From positions 79,487,301 through 79,551,300 of the forward strand of contig CM037592.1 of NCBI GenBank assembly GCA_021018995.1: a DNA stretch of 64,000 nucleotides, read 5' to 3'. A program made the translations under genes and the position numbers. This document shows positions 24,093 to 34,699 of this stretch, piece by piece. Every line of letters begins with the position of its first letter. The first letter of the stretch is position 1. The stretch is from Chloranthus sessilifolius. Its lineage: Eukaryota > Streptophyta > Magnoliopsida > Chloranthales > Chloranthaceae. Below the pieces are notes generated by a model, which searched no databases, was not told where the DNA came from, and saw only the letters and a list, made by a program, of their open reading frames with translations.

Positions 24093-24469
24093 TGTTAATC
24101 AGTGAAAAATACCATTTTTCACCTCCTAACCTGACCTTTGATGAACCTTTGAGTTGACTAATAATGTGTCTTGAGTGTGTTTTATAGTTAGTAATAAATT
24201 GCAGTCATAGTGCAGAAATCCATCTAAAAATGCCAAGAAGAGACCTGTTGCTTCAACATGTGCACATACGGCCCAAACAATCAGCCATCAAGTAGATCCA
24301 CAAAGCCTCAAAATTCTATGACAATGGCATGTGTCCAACTGTGTACACATGGGAGTAAACCAGCAGCTGTATTTGATGAAGAATGAACCTCTTAAAGGAG
24401 CACTGAGTGCTGGAGAGATGAAAGACAACATCCCAAGTTATCTACAAGCTATGGAAGCAAAGAACAGAA

Positions 24470-25060
24470 GCTGTCGAGAGGTTAATTCAACCTATCGAGA
24501 GGTTTGGGTGCTGAATGGGAGCTGTCGAGAGATTAAATCATCCTATCAAGAGGTTCTACAAAAGAGAAAAGAAGCTATCAAGAGGTTTACAGCACCCGTC
24601 GAATGGTTTGAACTGCTGAAGAGGATCCTATCGAAAAGTGCAGAAGATCCTGTCGAGAAGTCACCTGAAGCAGCCATCCTCGTGAGGTGCAGAAAGCTGA
24701 AATTAAACTTGTCGAGAGGTTCCCTGAACCTATCGAACAGTCAGAGCCAACCTAGCGAGAGGATACCTGAAGCAACATTGATTCTCACGAGGTTGCCATC
24801 AACCTGTCGAGAAGTACTTTCAACCTGTCGAATAGAGGGAGAGATCCTGTCGATGGCATACCTGAAGCTGTAATGGATCTCGCGAGGTTGCATCATCCTG
24901 TCGAGAGGATGGCTGAAGATAGCACAACAATAGGAAATTGATTCATCCTGTCGAGCAGTTCAACAAAACCTGTCGAAGGTCATATTTAACCTGTCGAATG
25001 GAGCATAAACCAGACCCAGAACCTGTCGAGAGGTTCTTTGAACCTCTCGAAGCACGAATT
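24470..25060. repeat. Array of CCTGTCGAGAGG near-palindromes
   Basis: More than 20 copies of CCTGTCGAGAGG and variants (GCTGTCGAGAGG, CCTATCGAG, CCTCTCGAAG) lie in 590 bp, about every 25-30 bp. The 12-mer is its own reverse complement except at one symmetric pair. A shorter homologous array is at 38810-38980. Confidence 0.9.
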
Positions 25061-25329
25061 TAGAACTTCTCAGTTCCAGCTGAGAATGCGCATTAACTCA
25101 ATGCTCTGCTGCATGTGTCCCAAGGCTATTTAGCTGATTTAAGGGCATTTTTAGGAATGCAAATGGGCACGAACGTGAACTCTCTAACCACCTCACATGG
25201 ACTTGTCTAATTAGAACCAATTGGTGGGTGATTCTAGAAGCAAAATCAGCCACATCAACAGCTCAGAATAACAAAATTATTCTCTTGAGCTATGATTGGC
25301 TGAAACAGATCTGAGACAGAAGGGAAGAG

Positions 25330-25336
25330 TATAAAT
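25330..25336 (+). promoter_or_regulatory. TATA box in the Athila-B 5' LTR
   Basis: TATAAAT in the context 'agagtataaatggagagg'. The identical context is in the 3' LTR at 39256. Confidence 0.7.
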
Positions 25337-26338
25337 GGAGAGGAAGAATTATAAAAGAACCATCCAGAGATCCTGAGAGAGAGCCTAAAATCTAGAATTC
25401 CATCCTTTCCCCTCCAAAATGCCATCCTTCTTCCTTCTTTTCCCATTCTCTATTTAGCTCAACCATGGTTGGCTAAATACTTGTAGCAGCTAGGGTGAGG
25501 TAGATCTATAAATTGAGAGGTTGAGAGCTTATATGAGGATTGGATAATGCACAAACTGCAAATCTGAGAACAAGGTATTGAAGTTGTTTGGATTCAATAA
25601 ATTTTTTATTTTAAGTTCAATTAAATCTATAGATCTTGTGGTTCCATTAGATTCTCAATCGGAGTTATGTATTTGGGACTTGCCCATTCATTTAACCTTA
25701 TATCTCTTGATTTCCATAGATTTAATATCCCTGTGGATGCCTGAGCTTGTAGCCTTACATCCACAACATTTGCAGTGATTTTTCTATTCTAATTGAGGCC
25801 TTTGGATTGGAGGAAATCCCTAGGATGATTTGTGACCATTGAAGTGGACAGATCATAGCCTTAAGATTAATTCAATCCTCTGGTTTAGATTGAAATTTTC
25901 TACCTTACATCTGTGCTTGTAGCCAGATGAAGGATTGTTGCAAATCAATCCTCTGCATTGCTGTTTAACCAATTAATTTTCAGTGAGACCAAAATCCCAA
26001 GCTGCTATTTTCCACCTTTGATTTTAATTCCCCAAAACCTTTTCTCTATTCTTTTAAATCTATTTTCTACTCAGCTCTGGATCATTGGCAATTAGATTTG
26101 ATTTTTTGTAGTTTAGTTAAAAGTGACAACCCCTAAAACCTCTCCTATTTCCTTTCTTGCTTTATTTTAAATTAGGATAGGATAGAGTGTCAGATCTATT
26201 CTAAATCTGAAGATTTACTATATTTTGAAACACATTTCCCTGTGGACATACCCCTACTTACCTCTTCAAATCTTGTTGCAACTGCCCTGGTTCTTGCAGG
26301 CCTAATTGCCTTACCTAGGTTCCATTTTACTGTGATTT

Positions 26339-27231
26339 TTCCTTTACAAGCTCATGGGAGCAATACAGTCTCCAATGGCTACCAAAGTGGAAGAGGCATG
26401 TCTGATATGCCAGTCTCTCACTCATTCCCTTGAAGAATGTCCCTCTGCTGCATGATTTTTAGACCTGATTATGGAGCATGCAAATGCTGCTCAGTCCTTT
26501 GGATAGCAGCCAGCTGCTGGTTATGCTTGAAGAAACTACCCCAACTTGAGGTGGAGACAAAACAACTTCCAAAACTAGCAGCAGTAGCAACAGCAACAGC
26601 CAATGCCCTATAGAAATGCTTAGCCTTATAAGCAAAATTTCTTTCCAAAGCCCCAATATCAGTAGCCTATGGCACAACCTGTGCATTAAAATGCACCAGC
26701 CCCAACACCCTTTAGAACACCCTCATTTGAAGAGCAGGTTCTGGCTTCATTGCAGAACTTGGGCTCTTTGTCTCAAACAGTGAGCTCCCATAGCCAAAGT
26801 ATTAAGAAGATAGAGGACACCCTTAGTCAGCTATCTAATACTTTGACTAGGAGAGAAGAAGGAAGACTGCCTAGTCAGCCTTTGAATAATCCAAAAGGGT
26901 AGTATATGTTGGGTGAAGCTTCTTCATCACATGAAAAAGCTAAATTTGTCACTACTTTAAAAAGTGGGAGGCTGGTTGACAAAAAGGTTGGTGTTGAGTC
27001 TGAGAAGAGTCCAGAAAAAGAGAATACAACCCATGATGATATGCAGCAGGAGCAACATATAAGAAATAAGGGGGGTATTAATGAATTCCAACAAAAAAAT
27101 AAAAATAAAAATAAGAAAACAACTGATGAGCTTGCAAAGACAACAAATAAGAGATCAGTCCCTCAATTGTCATTTCCCAAGGCACTTCAAGCACCTTCTC
27201 TTTTTCATAAGGGCATGCTAAAGTTGAGGAA
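26339..27231 (+). pseudogene. Athila-B gag, C-terminal remnant
   Basis: A CCHC zinc knuckle is intact at 26399-26440 (C-L-I-C-Q-S-L-T-H-S-L-E-E-C), the nucleic-acid-binding part of gag. A Gln-rich stretch follows (about 26560-26700). A Lys-rich frame from 26906 (KNKNKNKKTTDELAKTTNKR) continues towards the protease. The capsid part is missing: the knuckle lies only 60 bp after the LTR break, so a deletion removed the LTR tail, PBS and most of gag. Confidence 0.75.
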
Positions 27232-27711
27232 ATGATAAAAATATTTAAACAAGTAAATATCAACTTGCCTTTACTTGATGCAATCAAGCAAGTTTCAGCC
27301 TATGCCAAGTTTTTGAAGGATTTGTGTACACACAAAAGACAATCTAGGATACACCTATCCAAGAAGGTCTTTTCTGCTGAGAAAGTGAACCAAGTCTTAT
27401 CCATTGCAACCCCAATAAAACTCCAAGTCCCTGGAGTTCCCACAATCCCTTGTATCATTAGGGATCACACCATTGAAAAAGCCTTGTTAGATATGGGAGC
27501 CAGTGTGAATCTACTTTCGTATTCAATATATGAGAAGTTAGGTTTGGAAGAATTGAAACCCACACATGTGATATTACAGCTGGCTGACAGATCTGAAAGG
27601 AAACCAGTGAGAATGATAGAAGATGTGTTAGTTGGGGTTGACAAGTTCTTCTATCCAGCAGATTTTCTGGTTCTTGACATGACACCAAGTGCACCACCTC
27701 CTTTCCTGTAA
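27232..27711 (+). pseudogene. Athila-B aspartic protease
   Basis: A clean 159-residue frame carries the Athila-type active site L-L-D-M-G-A-S-V-N-L-L (the usual form is DLGASVNLLP), then ELKPTHVILQLADRSERKPV and the DKFFYPADFLVLD stretch. This form of the motif is typical of the Athila lineage and differs from the DTG/DNGS loops of the Tat copies nearby. The first Asp and Gly are kept. The next stretch (27712-28300) is broken linker coding with several stops. Confidence 0.85.
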
Positions 27712-28299
27712 TTTTGGGCAGGCCCTTCTTGGCCACTGCCAATGCTTGTATATAACATAGATCAAGTGTAATGGAGGTACTTCTTGATAATATGAAAGTG
27801 AAATTAAATGTCTACAGTGCAGCAAGTCATCCTCACTTGGATAGTGAGGATTGCTTTATGATTGATGTGTTGGATGAGCTTGTGGAAGAAACTTTGCCCA
27901 AGCTGCTGCATTGTGATGACATGAGTGATGTTTTTGAAAATGTTTGAAATGAAATTATGGAAGAAAAGGCCCCCACACTTGTGATTCAAGAGGTGAAATC
28001 CTTAAATTTTGAAGTGGGGCCAGTAACAAGGTACCCTCCTTGGAAGCCAGCTGTGTTGCCTCTTCCACCACCTTCTAAGGCACCTTTGTTGCCTTACTCA
28101 TAAGTCCACCTGATGTAGAACTGAAGTAGCTCCCCAAGTCTTTGAAATATGTATTTTTGGAAGCAAATCAGAAGTTGTCTGTGATAATTTCTTCTTCCTT
28201 CACTGATGAGCAAGAAGAAGAGCTGTTGTGTGTGTTGAAAAAACATAAGAGAGCAATAGGTTAGACTATTGCTGATCTTGGAGGAATCAGTCATGCTGT

Positions 28300-29760
28300 T
28301 TGTATACATAAGATTCACCTGAAAGAGGGTTCCAAACCCTCTAAAGAGATGCAGAGAAAGTTAAATCCCCACATGCAAGAAGTAGTGATGACGGAGGTGG
28401 TTAAATTGTTAGATGCATGAGTCATCTATCCCATTTCAAATTCTGAATGGGTGGCACCTACTCAAGTGGTACCTAAGGAATCAATGTGGTTACATCAGAT
28501 TCTAGTGAGCTAATTCAAATTAGGGGGACCACTGGTTGGAGGGTGTGCATTGATTATAAAAAGCTCAATTCAAAAACCAGAAATGACCATTTTCCTTTGC
28601 CCTTCATGGACCAAATTTTGGACAAGTTGGCAGGCAAAATTTTTTATTGCTTTCTTGATGGATACTCTGAGTATAACCAGATTTCTACATATTTATAAGA
28701 CCAAGAGAAAATAACTTTCACATATCCATTTGGCACCTTTGCTTATAGGGGGATGCCATTTGGATTATACAATGCCCCTATAACTTTCCAAAGGTGTATG
28801 TATGTCATCTTCTCGGATATGATTGACCAGTTTTTAGAGATATTCAGGGATGATTTTTCTGTCTTCAGGGACAGTTTTAGCCAGTGCCTACATCATCTCA
28901 GCCTAATGCTGTAGAGATGTGAAGAGACCAACTTGGTCTTAAATTGGGAAAAGAGTCATTTTCTGGTTAACCAAGGTATTGTCCTTGGCCATGTTGTTTC
29001 CCACAGAGGCATAGAGGTAGATCAGGCTAAAATTGACTTGATTGCACATTTACCCCCACCCAAGACTGTCAAATAGGTCAGATCCTTTTTGGGGCATGCT
29101 GGTTTTTATAGGAGATTCATCAAAGATTTCATTAAAATCTCAAAACCTCTTTGTCACCTGCTGTGTCAAGAGGCTTCTTTTGTATTCAATGATGAATGTC
29201 TCACTGCTTTCGAGTTTTTGAAAAGGTGTTTAACCTCTGCACCTGTCCTTCAAGCCCCTGATTATTCTTTGCCCTTTGAGCTAATGTGTGATGCATTAGA
29301 TTTTGCTATTAGTGCAATTTTAAGGCAAAGAAAGGACAAGTTATTTTGTGTGATTGCTTATGTAAGCAAGATAATGATTGATGCTCAGTTAAACTACACC
29401 ACAACTAAGAAGGAATTGTTAGCCATTGTCTATGCTTTGGAAAAATTCAGGTCTTATGTGTTAGGATCTAGGATTGTGGTGTTCACGGACCATTCAGCCC
29501 TTAAGTACCTTTTGTCTAAAAAGGATTCCAAGCCAAGATTAATCAGATGGATCCTCCTATTATAGGAGTTTGATCTTAATATTAAAGATAAAAAAAGGGT
29601 TGAAAATGTGATTGCAGACCACCTATCCAGGATCCTAGCTGCTGAGTTTGATGGGCTACCTGTCAATGACTCATTTATGGATGAACAGTTGTTTGTTGTC
29701 AGCATGAGTGCACCTTGGTTTGCAAACATAGTTAATTATTTGGCAGTGGGTAGGATTCCC
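28300..29760 (+). pseudogene. Athila-B reverse transcriptase and RNase H
   Basis: RT starts near LKEGSKPSKEMQRKLNPHMQ, continues with GWRVCIDYKKLNSKTRNDHF and FPFGT-like 'YPFGTFAYRGMPFGLYNAP', and reaches the catalytic box as F-R-D-D-F-S-V-F at about 28845 (the family usually has FMDDFSVF). The connection and RNase H follow in a clean frame (29089-29565): [20 protein letters not shown], then [20 protein letters not shown]. Stops at 28698, 28915 and 29077 and a shift at about 28480 break it. Only one RNase H is present, as expected for Athila. Confidence 0.87.
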
Positions 29761-29816
29761 CCACATTAAAATAAAATGGATAAGGATATTTTCTTCTCTT
29801 AGATCAGATATTATAT

Positions 29817-31007
29817 GTGGGGGATCCATACCTCTTCAAGAACTGTGCAGACAAAGTTGTGAGAAGGTGTGTACCTGAGAATGAATTTCACAGCATACTA
29901 ATAATGTGTCATGAACAGGCTTGTGGAGGCCATTTCAGTGAAAACAAGACTGTTGTAAAAGTACTTCAAAGTGGATTCTACTGGCCTACTTTATTCAAAG
30001 ATGCATTTCAGCATTGCAGAGCTTGTGAAAGATGCCAGCAAATGAGAAATATTTCCAAAAGAAATTCCATGCCTTTACAGCCCATTCTTATAGTTGAATT
30101 GTTTGACATTTGGGGGATTGACTTCATGGGTCCCTTCCCTCCTTCTTATGGGTATAATTTTATTCTTATGGCTATGGACTATGTGTCCAAGTGAGTTGAA
30201 GTCATAGCCACAAGAATCAATGATCACAGAGTTATCATCAATTTCTTGAAAGATAATGTTTTCTCTAGGTTTAGTACCCTCAGAGATATCATTAGTGATG
30301 AGAGAAGCCATTTCTACAATAGACAGTTTGAAAACTTGCTTAGAAAGTACTCTGTGACATACAGAGTTGCCACCGCATACCACCCACAGACTAGTGGACA
30401 GGTGAAAATTTATAACAGAGAGATCAAACACATTCTAGAGAACACTATGAGAGGAGATAGGAAGGATCGGTCCCTAAAGTTGACTGATTCTCTTTGGGCT
30501 TATAGGACTGCCTATAAGACCCCAATAGGGATGTCCCCCTTTAGGTTGGTGTATGGCAAGACATGCCATTTACTAGTGGAATTAGAACATAAAGCTTATC
30601 GGGCTATCAAGACATTGAATTTTGAACTAACTGCTGCTGGTATACACAGGAGGTTGCAGCTGCCAGAACTTGAAGTGCTGAGATTGGAAGCCTACTCCAA
30701 TGCAAGGATCTACAAATAAAAGGTCAAAGCCTTTTATGATAAGCATTTACTGATAAAGGAGTTTACTGTAGGCAACAAGGTATGGCTGTTTAATTCAAAA
30801 TTAAAAATTTTCCCAAACAAGTTGAAATCTAGATGGGAGGGGCCCTACATGGTGATGCATGCTTTCCCATCTAGAGTTGTTGAAATCATGGATCCTAAAG
30901 ATGGTAGGATCATGAAAGTCAATGGCCAAAGGCTCAAAATCTGTGTTGAAAATATAGTAGAGCCTGAGGTGACCATTCACCTTCAAGAACCTCCAAAGTG
31001 TGAATGA
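29817..31007 (+). pseudogene. Athila-B integrase
   Basis: The N-terminal HHCC finger is visible (HEQACGGHFSENKT, then CRACERCQQM). The core holds D in WGIDFMGPFP, D in [13 protein letters not shown] and E in NREIKH, with the expected spacing, and [14 protein letters not shown] between them. The C-terminal part (30822-31007) has SRWEGPYMV and continues to ICVENIVEPE. Single stops at 30192 and 30718 are the main damage, so this is one of the better-preserved genes in the window. Confidence 0.88.
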
Positions 31008-31599
31008 TTATCAACACTGTATATTATGTACCATAGCTGTCATGGTGTTGCTATTTTTATTTGTTTTCTGTCTGATTAGATCTGTAATTTTTACTTAGTT
31101 TTGCATTTAGAATAATAACTTAGCTATAGTAAGGTTAGAAAGGTCTCTGAGGCATGGGAAAATAAATGGAAACAGAGGAGGATTAATAAATTTGTGTTGA
31201 ATGGAGACAGTGAACTGATGAGAAGTAATTTTGGATTACAGAATAACCTGTTGTTATTCACTGAAAAGTACCACTTTTCACCTCTTAACCTAGCCTTAGC
31301 TTGACCTTGAAGCTCATTAATAATTATGTTTTAAGTTTATTTTATAGTTAGCAATAACCTGTGCAGCTTAATATAAAATCCATGCTTATTGGTCCAAAGA
31401 AGAGAGGGAATACATGTAAAGATGACAGCCGAGCCAAAGTCTAATGGAACACTCTGGTAGTGCTCACCATGGTGATTCAATTGCTGGTCATCATTGATCA
31501 AAAGCCTAGCAGATAGAAGAAGTTAGCTGAGAATGGAGGAAGCTGCAACAACAGCAAATGCAATGCATCAAAGTGACAAAAGAATCATCTTACAGAGTT

Positions 31600-32130
31600 G
31601 AGGATCCCCCTCGCGAAGCTAATGATGCAGTGAAAGTTACCCTCACACAGATCGGTCGCGCAGTCAAGAGGAGAATAGAAAAGGAATCACGAAGATCTCG
31701 CGGTTTAAAACTCTTAAAATTTGTTCTCGCAAAGATCGAGCCCAAAGCAACTACGGGCAGAACATAGCGAGTTCATATGCACAAAGAGCAATCTATCCCC
31801 TCGTGGAGTTCTCGTGTAGACAAAGAAGAGAGAGACGCCTAAAATTTCTCTCACGCAGCTCTCCCGCATCTTGAGCCTAATCAGTTACTATGCGAGCGCA
31901 GGCACCTTACTGCACGAGCACTCAGCGAGAGAGAGAGATTTTGAAGCTCTATCTGTGCGAAGAGTCCTGGTGCTCCTGATCATCTCCGCGATAGCAAGGC
32001 AGCACAAATGAATTGTGCAATGAACCGAAGATTGACCGCACGAGTAAGCACTTCGCACCAGCTAAAGGCTACTCCGCGATGGCTCTACAACTGCGCGAAT
32101 GAACTAATGCAGATGCCAGCCCTGCGAAGC
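31600..32130. repeat. Dispersed CGCGA / CGCGAA motif array
   Basis: Strings such as TCGCGAAG, TCGCGCAG, TCTCGCGG, TGTGCGAAG, CTCCGCGAT and TGCGCGAATG recur about every 20-50 bp. The array takes the place that the TCGAGAGG array holds in the related LTRs. Confidence 0.6.
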
Positions 32131-32313
32131 TCGAGCTCTCCACTTCTTAGTTTTAACTAAAAGACTTTTTGGGAATTTCCCAAGCCTAGGGCACACTTCT
32201 TGAGGCACAGATTTTGAGGCGCATATCTCCAGGCATCCAAGGGTTGAAACAATGCTACATCTGCTGGAAAAATTAGGGTTAATCTCTTCAGAGCCAAAGC
32301 CTTATAGATAGAG

Positions 32314-32320
32314 TATATAA
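32314..32320 (+). promoter_or_regulatory. TATA box in the 31249-33782 LTR
   Basis: TATATAA in the context 'gatagagtatataagctg', placed as in the sister LTRs. Confidence 0.5.
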
Positions 32321-33782
32321 GCTGTATTTAGAGTTTATTATTTTCATCTTTCCTTCATCCTCTATTGGCTGAGAACTCCAGTAGGCTAGGGTTAGGGTTT
32401 GATCATCTCTTTTTCTTATTTTTCTTCTCTCTTAGCCCAGCACTTGTAGCTAACCCCCCTGTAAGCAGCTAGGTTTAGTTTTATTTCAGTTTGTAATAGG
32501 TTTTTGGTATACATTGGGATTGTGGATGAGAAGTTGTGTACAGGCTGCAGCCTGGAGACAATTCATTATAAGTTTTGTGTTCATCAATGGATTGCCGTTT
32601 TAATGCTTAATTAAATCTAAAGATCTTATAGTTTCTTTAGATGTCTATAGGATCCATGTATTTGGGACTAGCCCATTCAGTTTCTAGTAGATCTATTATT
32701 TACCATCTGATTTCCCTTGGTTTGATAGTCCCATGGAAAGCAATGTTGGATCTGTAGTGAGATCGAGGGAGCTCGGAGGCCTGTGGACCATGGTGGTTGC
32801 AGCAGTTTTCATGTTCTTTCTCAGAGCATAGCCCTAAGGTTGTGTCCATTCACATGTTTGAGAAGGATTCTTCTCCCCTGCACATGAGCTTCTAGAGCCT
32901 TGTGAGGAGGTTTGTACAAGAACTGGCTCCCCTTTGTTTTACCTAGCCGACATTAGATGTTAGATATGATCTCTTTGTAGTAATTATAGCTTGAGGCTGA
33001 GTCATTGCAGGCCATTTGTAGCAATGACCAGCTGAATCAAAAGCCTTATTCAACCTATTGCATGGTCCTTTTTGTAGGCACTAGTGAGTAGTTGGCCTTA
33101 GCAAAGAACTTAGGGTCTTATGGGTTGGAATACCTATGGATGTCAGCCAGGTCTGCGCATAGATCTGGGGAGCTTGTAGAACCATTACATAGTGCTGCAA
33201 TAGTATTCATGGCTTGATCTGGCCCAGTGGCTAGGGGAATAATCAGTCCACTCCTCTGGGTTAGATTGGCAATGTCTGTTTTAACCAATGAGATTTGACA
33301 GACTCTATCGAGTACCCTATGACCATTAGAGTGGATAGAGTATAGCCCTAAGAGCGTTCCAAATGGCATGGGCTAAATAAGATATTTTTACCTTGTTGAG
33401 GCTTTTAATAGCATCTCAGCAAGAAACACTTCAGAGACAGACTAAATCTGAGTTACATCATTGCTTTAACTCTAGTTTAACTTGCTTACTTCTCATAATT
33501 TTTGTATTTTATTTTGGCACACACTACCACCATCTTCCTCTTAACCCTTTCTTTAGAATAGGGCTATATTTTATTTCTTTGTTTTTAGGATTAATTTAGT
33601 GTAGTTTTGACACCCAACTCCCTTTCTTTAGGATTGTCAGATCTGTAGCCAGATCTGGAGGCCTACTATTATAACCCATTTTAGGTTATAGATCAATTTC
33701 TTTGTGGGACAAACTCTTACTTATCAAAACTTGCTACAATGGACCCTGTATCTTGTAGGACTTTGTGTGTTTTAGACTTGCT

Positions 33783-34699
33783 GTAATGACCCATATCCAC
33801 ATCTCCACTCTTGATTTATTTCCTCCACTGTTCTTAATAAAATAGCAGCAGCAGTCTAAGTGCGTGATCAACAAGTTTTTTGTACCGTTTCCAGGGACTT
33901 GTGAGGCTTTGAAAAAGTGCCTCACGATCAACAGCTGTCAAGAGGTTAGAGGTGCATTTTGATAGGTACTGAAGGTGTTCATGTGAAATTTGATAGGCTT
34001 TGTGTATCTGTCGAGAGGAAGTCAGATGAATTCGATAGGTATTGAAGGTGTTTGCTGCAATTTTGACAAGTTCTGAGTACCTGTCGAGAGGTTGAGAGGC
34101 CTCTAGGAGCCTTAATTTCTAAAAATTTGTAACCTGCCGAGAGGTTTGATGAACCTCTCGATTTGCAAATTTTGAAGCCGGTGTACTTGTCGAGAGGATG
34201 CATGAACCTCTCAAATTGCTGTTTTTGAAGCTTGTTACCTTTCGAGAGGTTTGAACAACTTCTCGAAGCCTTCCGCCTGAGAGTCTTACATTTCCAATTG
34301 GTTTTATCTGTTCGACAGGTTGTTTCATCCTGTCGAAATCTTCTTTCCAATCCTGTTGAAATAGCATTCTACTTGTTTTAAACCAATCGATAGGTCATTT
34401 CATCCATTCAACATCTTCTGCTAAAAGTTTGGTTCTTCCTCTGCCCGAGTTTCCATTTTCTTCTTCCGTCTCCATCTCACTGGTTCCAGTTCCAATTAAT
34501 TTGCCATTGTGCCAGTTACATCAGCTTTGTCAGATCGACATTTTGCACCTAGTTTGAGCCGATTTGGTTCTGTGTGCTGCATTTTCCAAGAAGCCCTAGG
34601 GTTTTTGAGTAAGTTCTTCTTCAACCTCATTCTTGTGATTTTTCTGCATTATAGTTCTATATTTTTGGAGGGTTGCAGTGTGTGTGGTTAATTAAGTGA
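33783..34699 (+). other. Athila-B spacer before the env-position ORF, with TCGAGAGG motifs
   Basis: Non-coding. From about 33920 to 34400 it has some 17 copies of TGTCGAGAGG or its complement CCTCTCGA. In this family the array is therefore not confined to the LTR; alternatively this is a fragment of another LTR. It ends near 34480-34600 in pyrimidine-rich sequence that looks like the approach to a splice acceptor or ORF start. Confidence 0.55.

Larger units (their letters stand above)
24093..26338 (+). repeat. 5' LTR of Athila-B (end deleted)
   Basis: Starts TGTTAATCAGTGAAAAATAC, the same style as the other two Athila-type LTRs in the window. It has a dense CCTGTCGAGAGG array, a TATA box at 25330 and the 'gatgatttgtgaccatt' segment near 25823. 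It agrees with the 3' LTR up to 'gtgatttttcct' (about 26345), after which the two copies part. The true LTR end, the PBS and the gag start therefore seem deleted here. Confidence 0.82.
31249..33782 (+). mobile_element. Athila-type solo LTR inside Athila-B
   Basis: Starts TGTTGTTATTCACTGAAAAG and ends near TTTAGACTTGCT. The first 120 bp resemble the Athila-B 5' LTR and the last 300 bp resemble 18606-21787, but the middle is different. It has a TATA box at 32314 and no coding. It separates integrase from the env-position ORF. The target duplication is not clear; left TAACC and right TAATG are only partly alike. Confidence 0.7.

Noticed and set aside
24470..25060. CRISPR-like array of spaced short repeats
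   Set aside because: Repeats are 8-12 bp, degenerate, unevenly spaced and lie inside a plant LTR; no cas genes.
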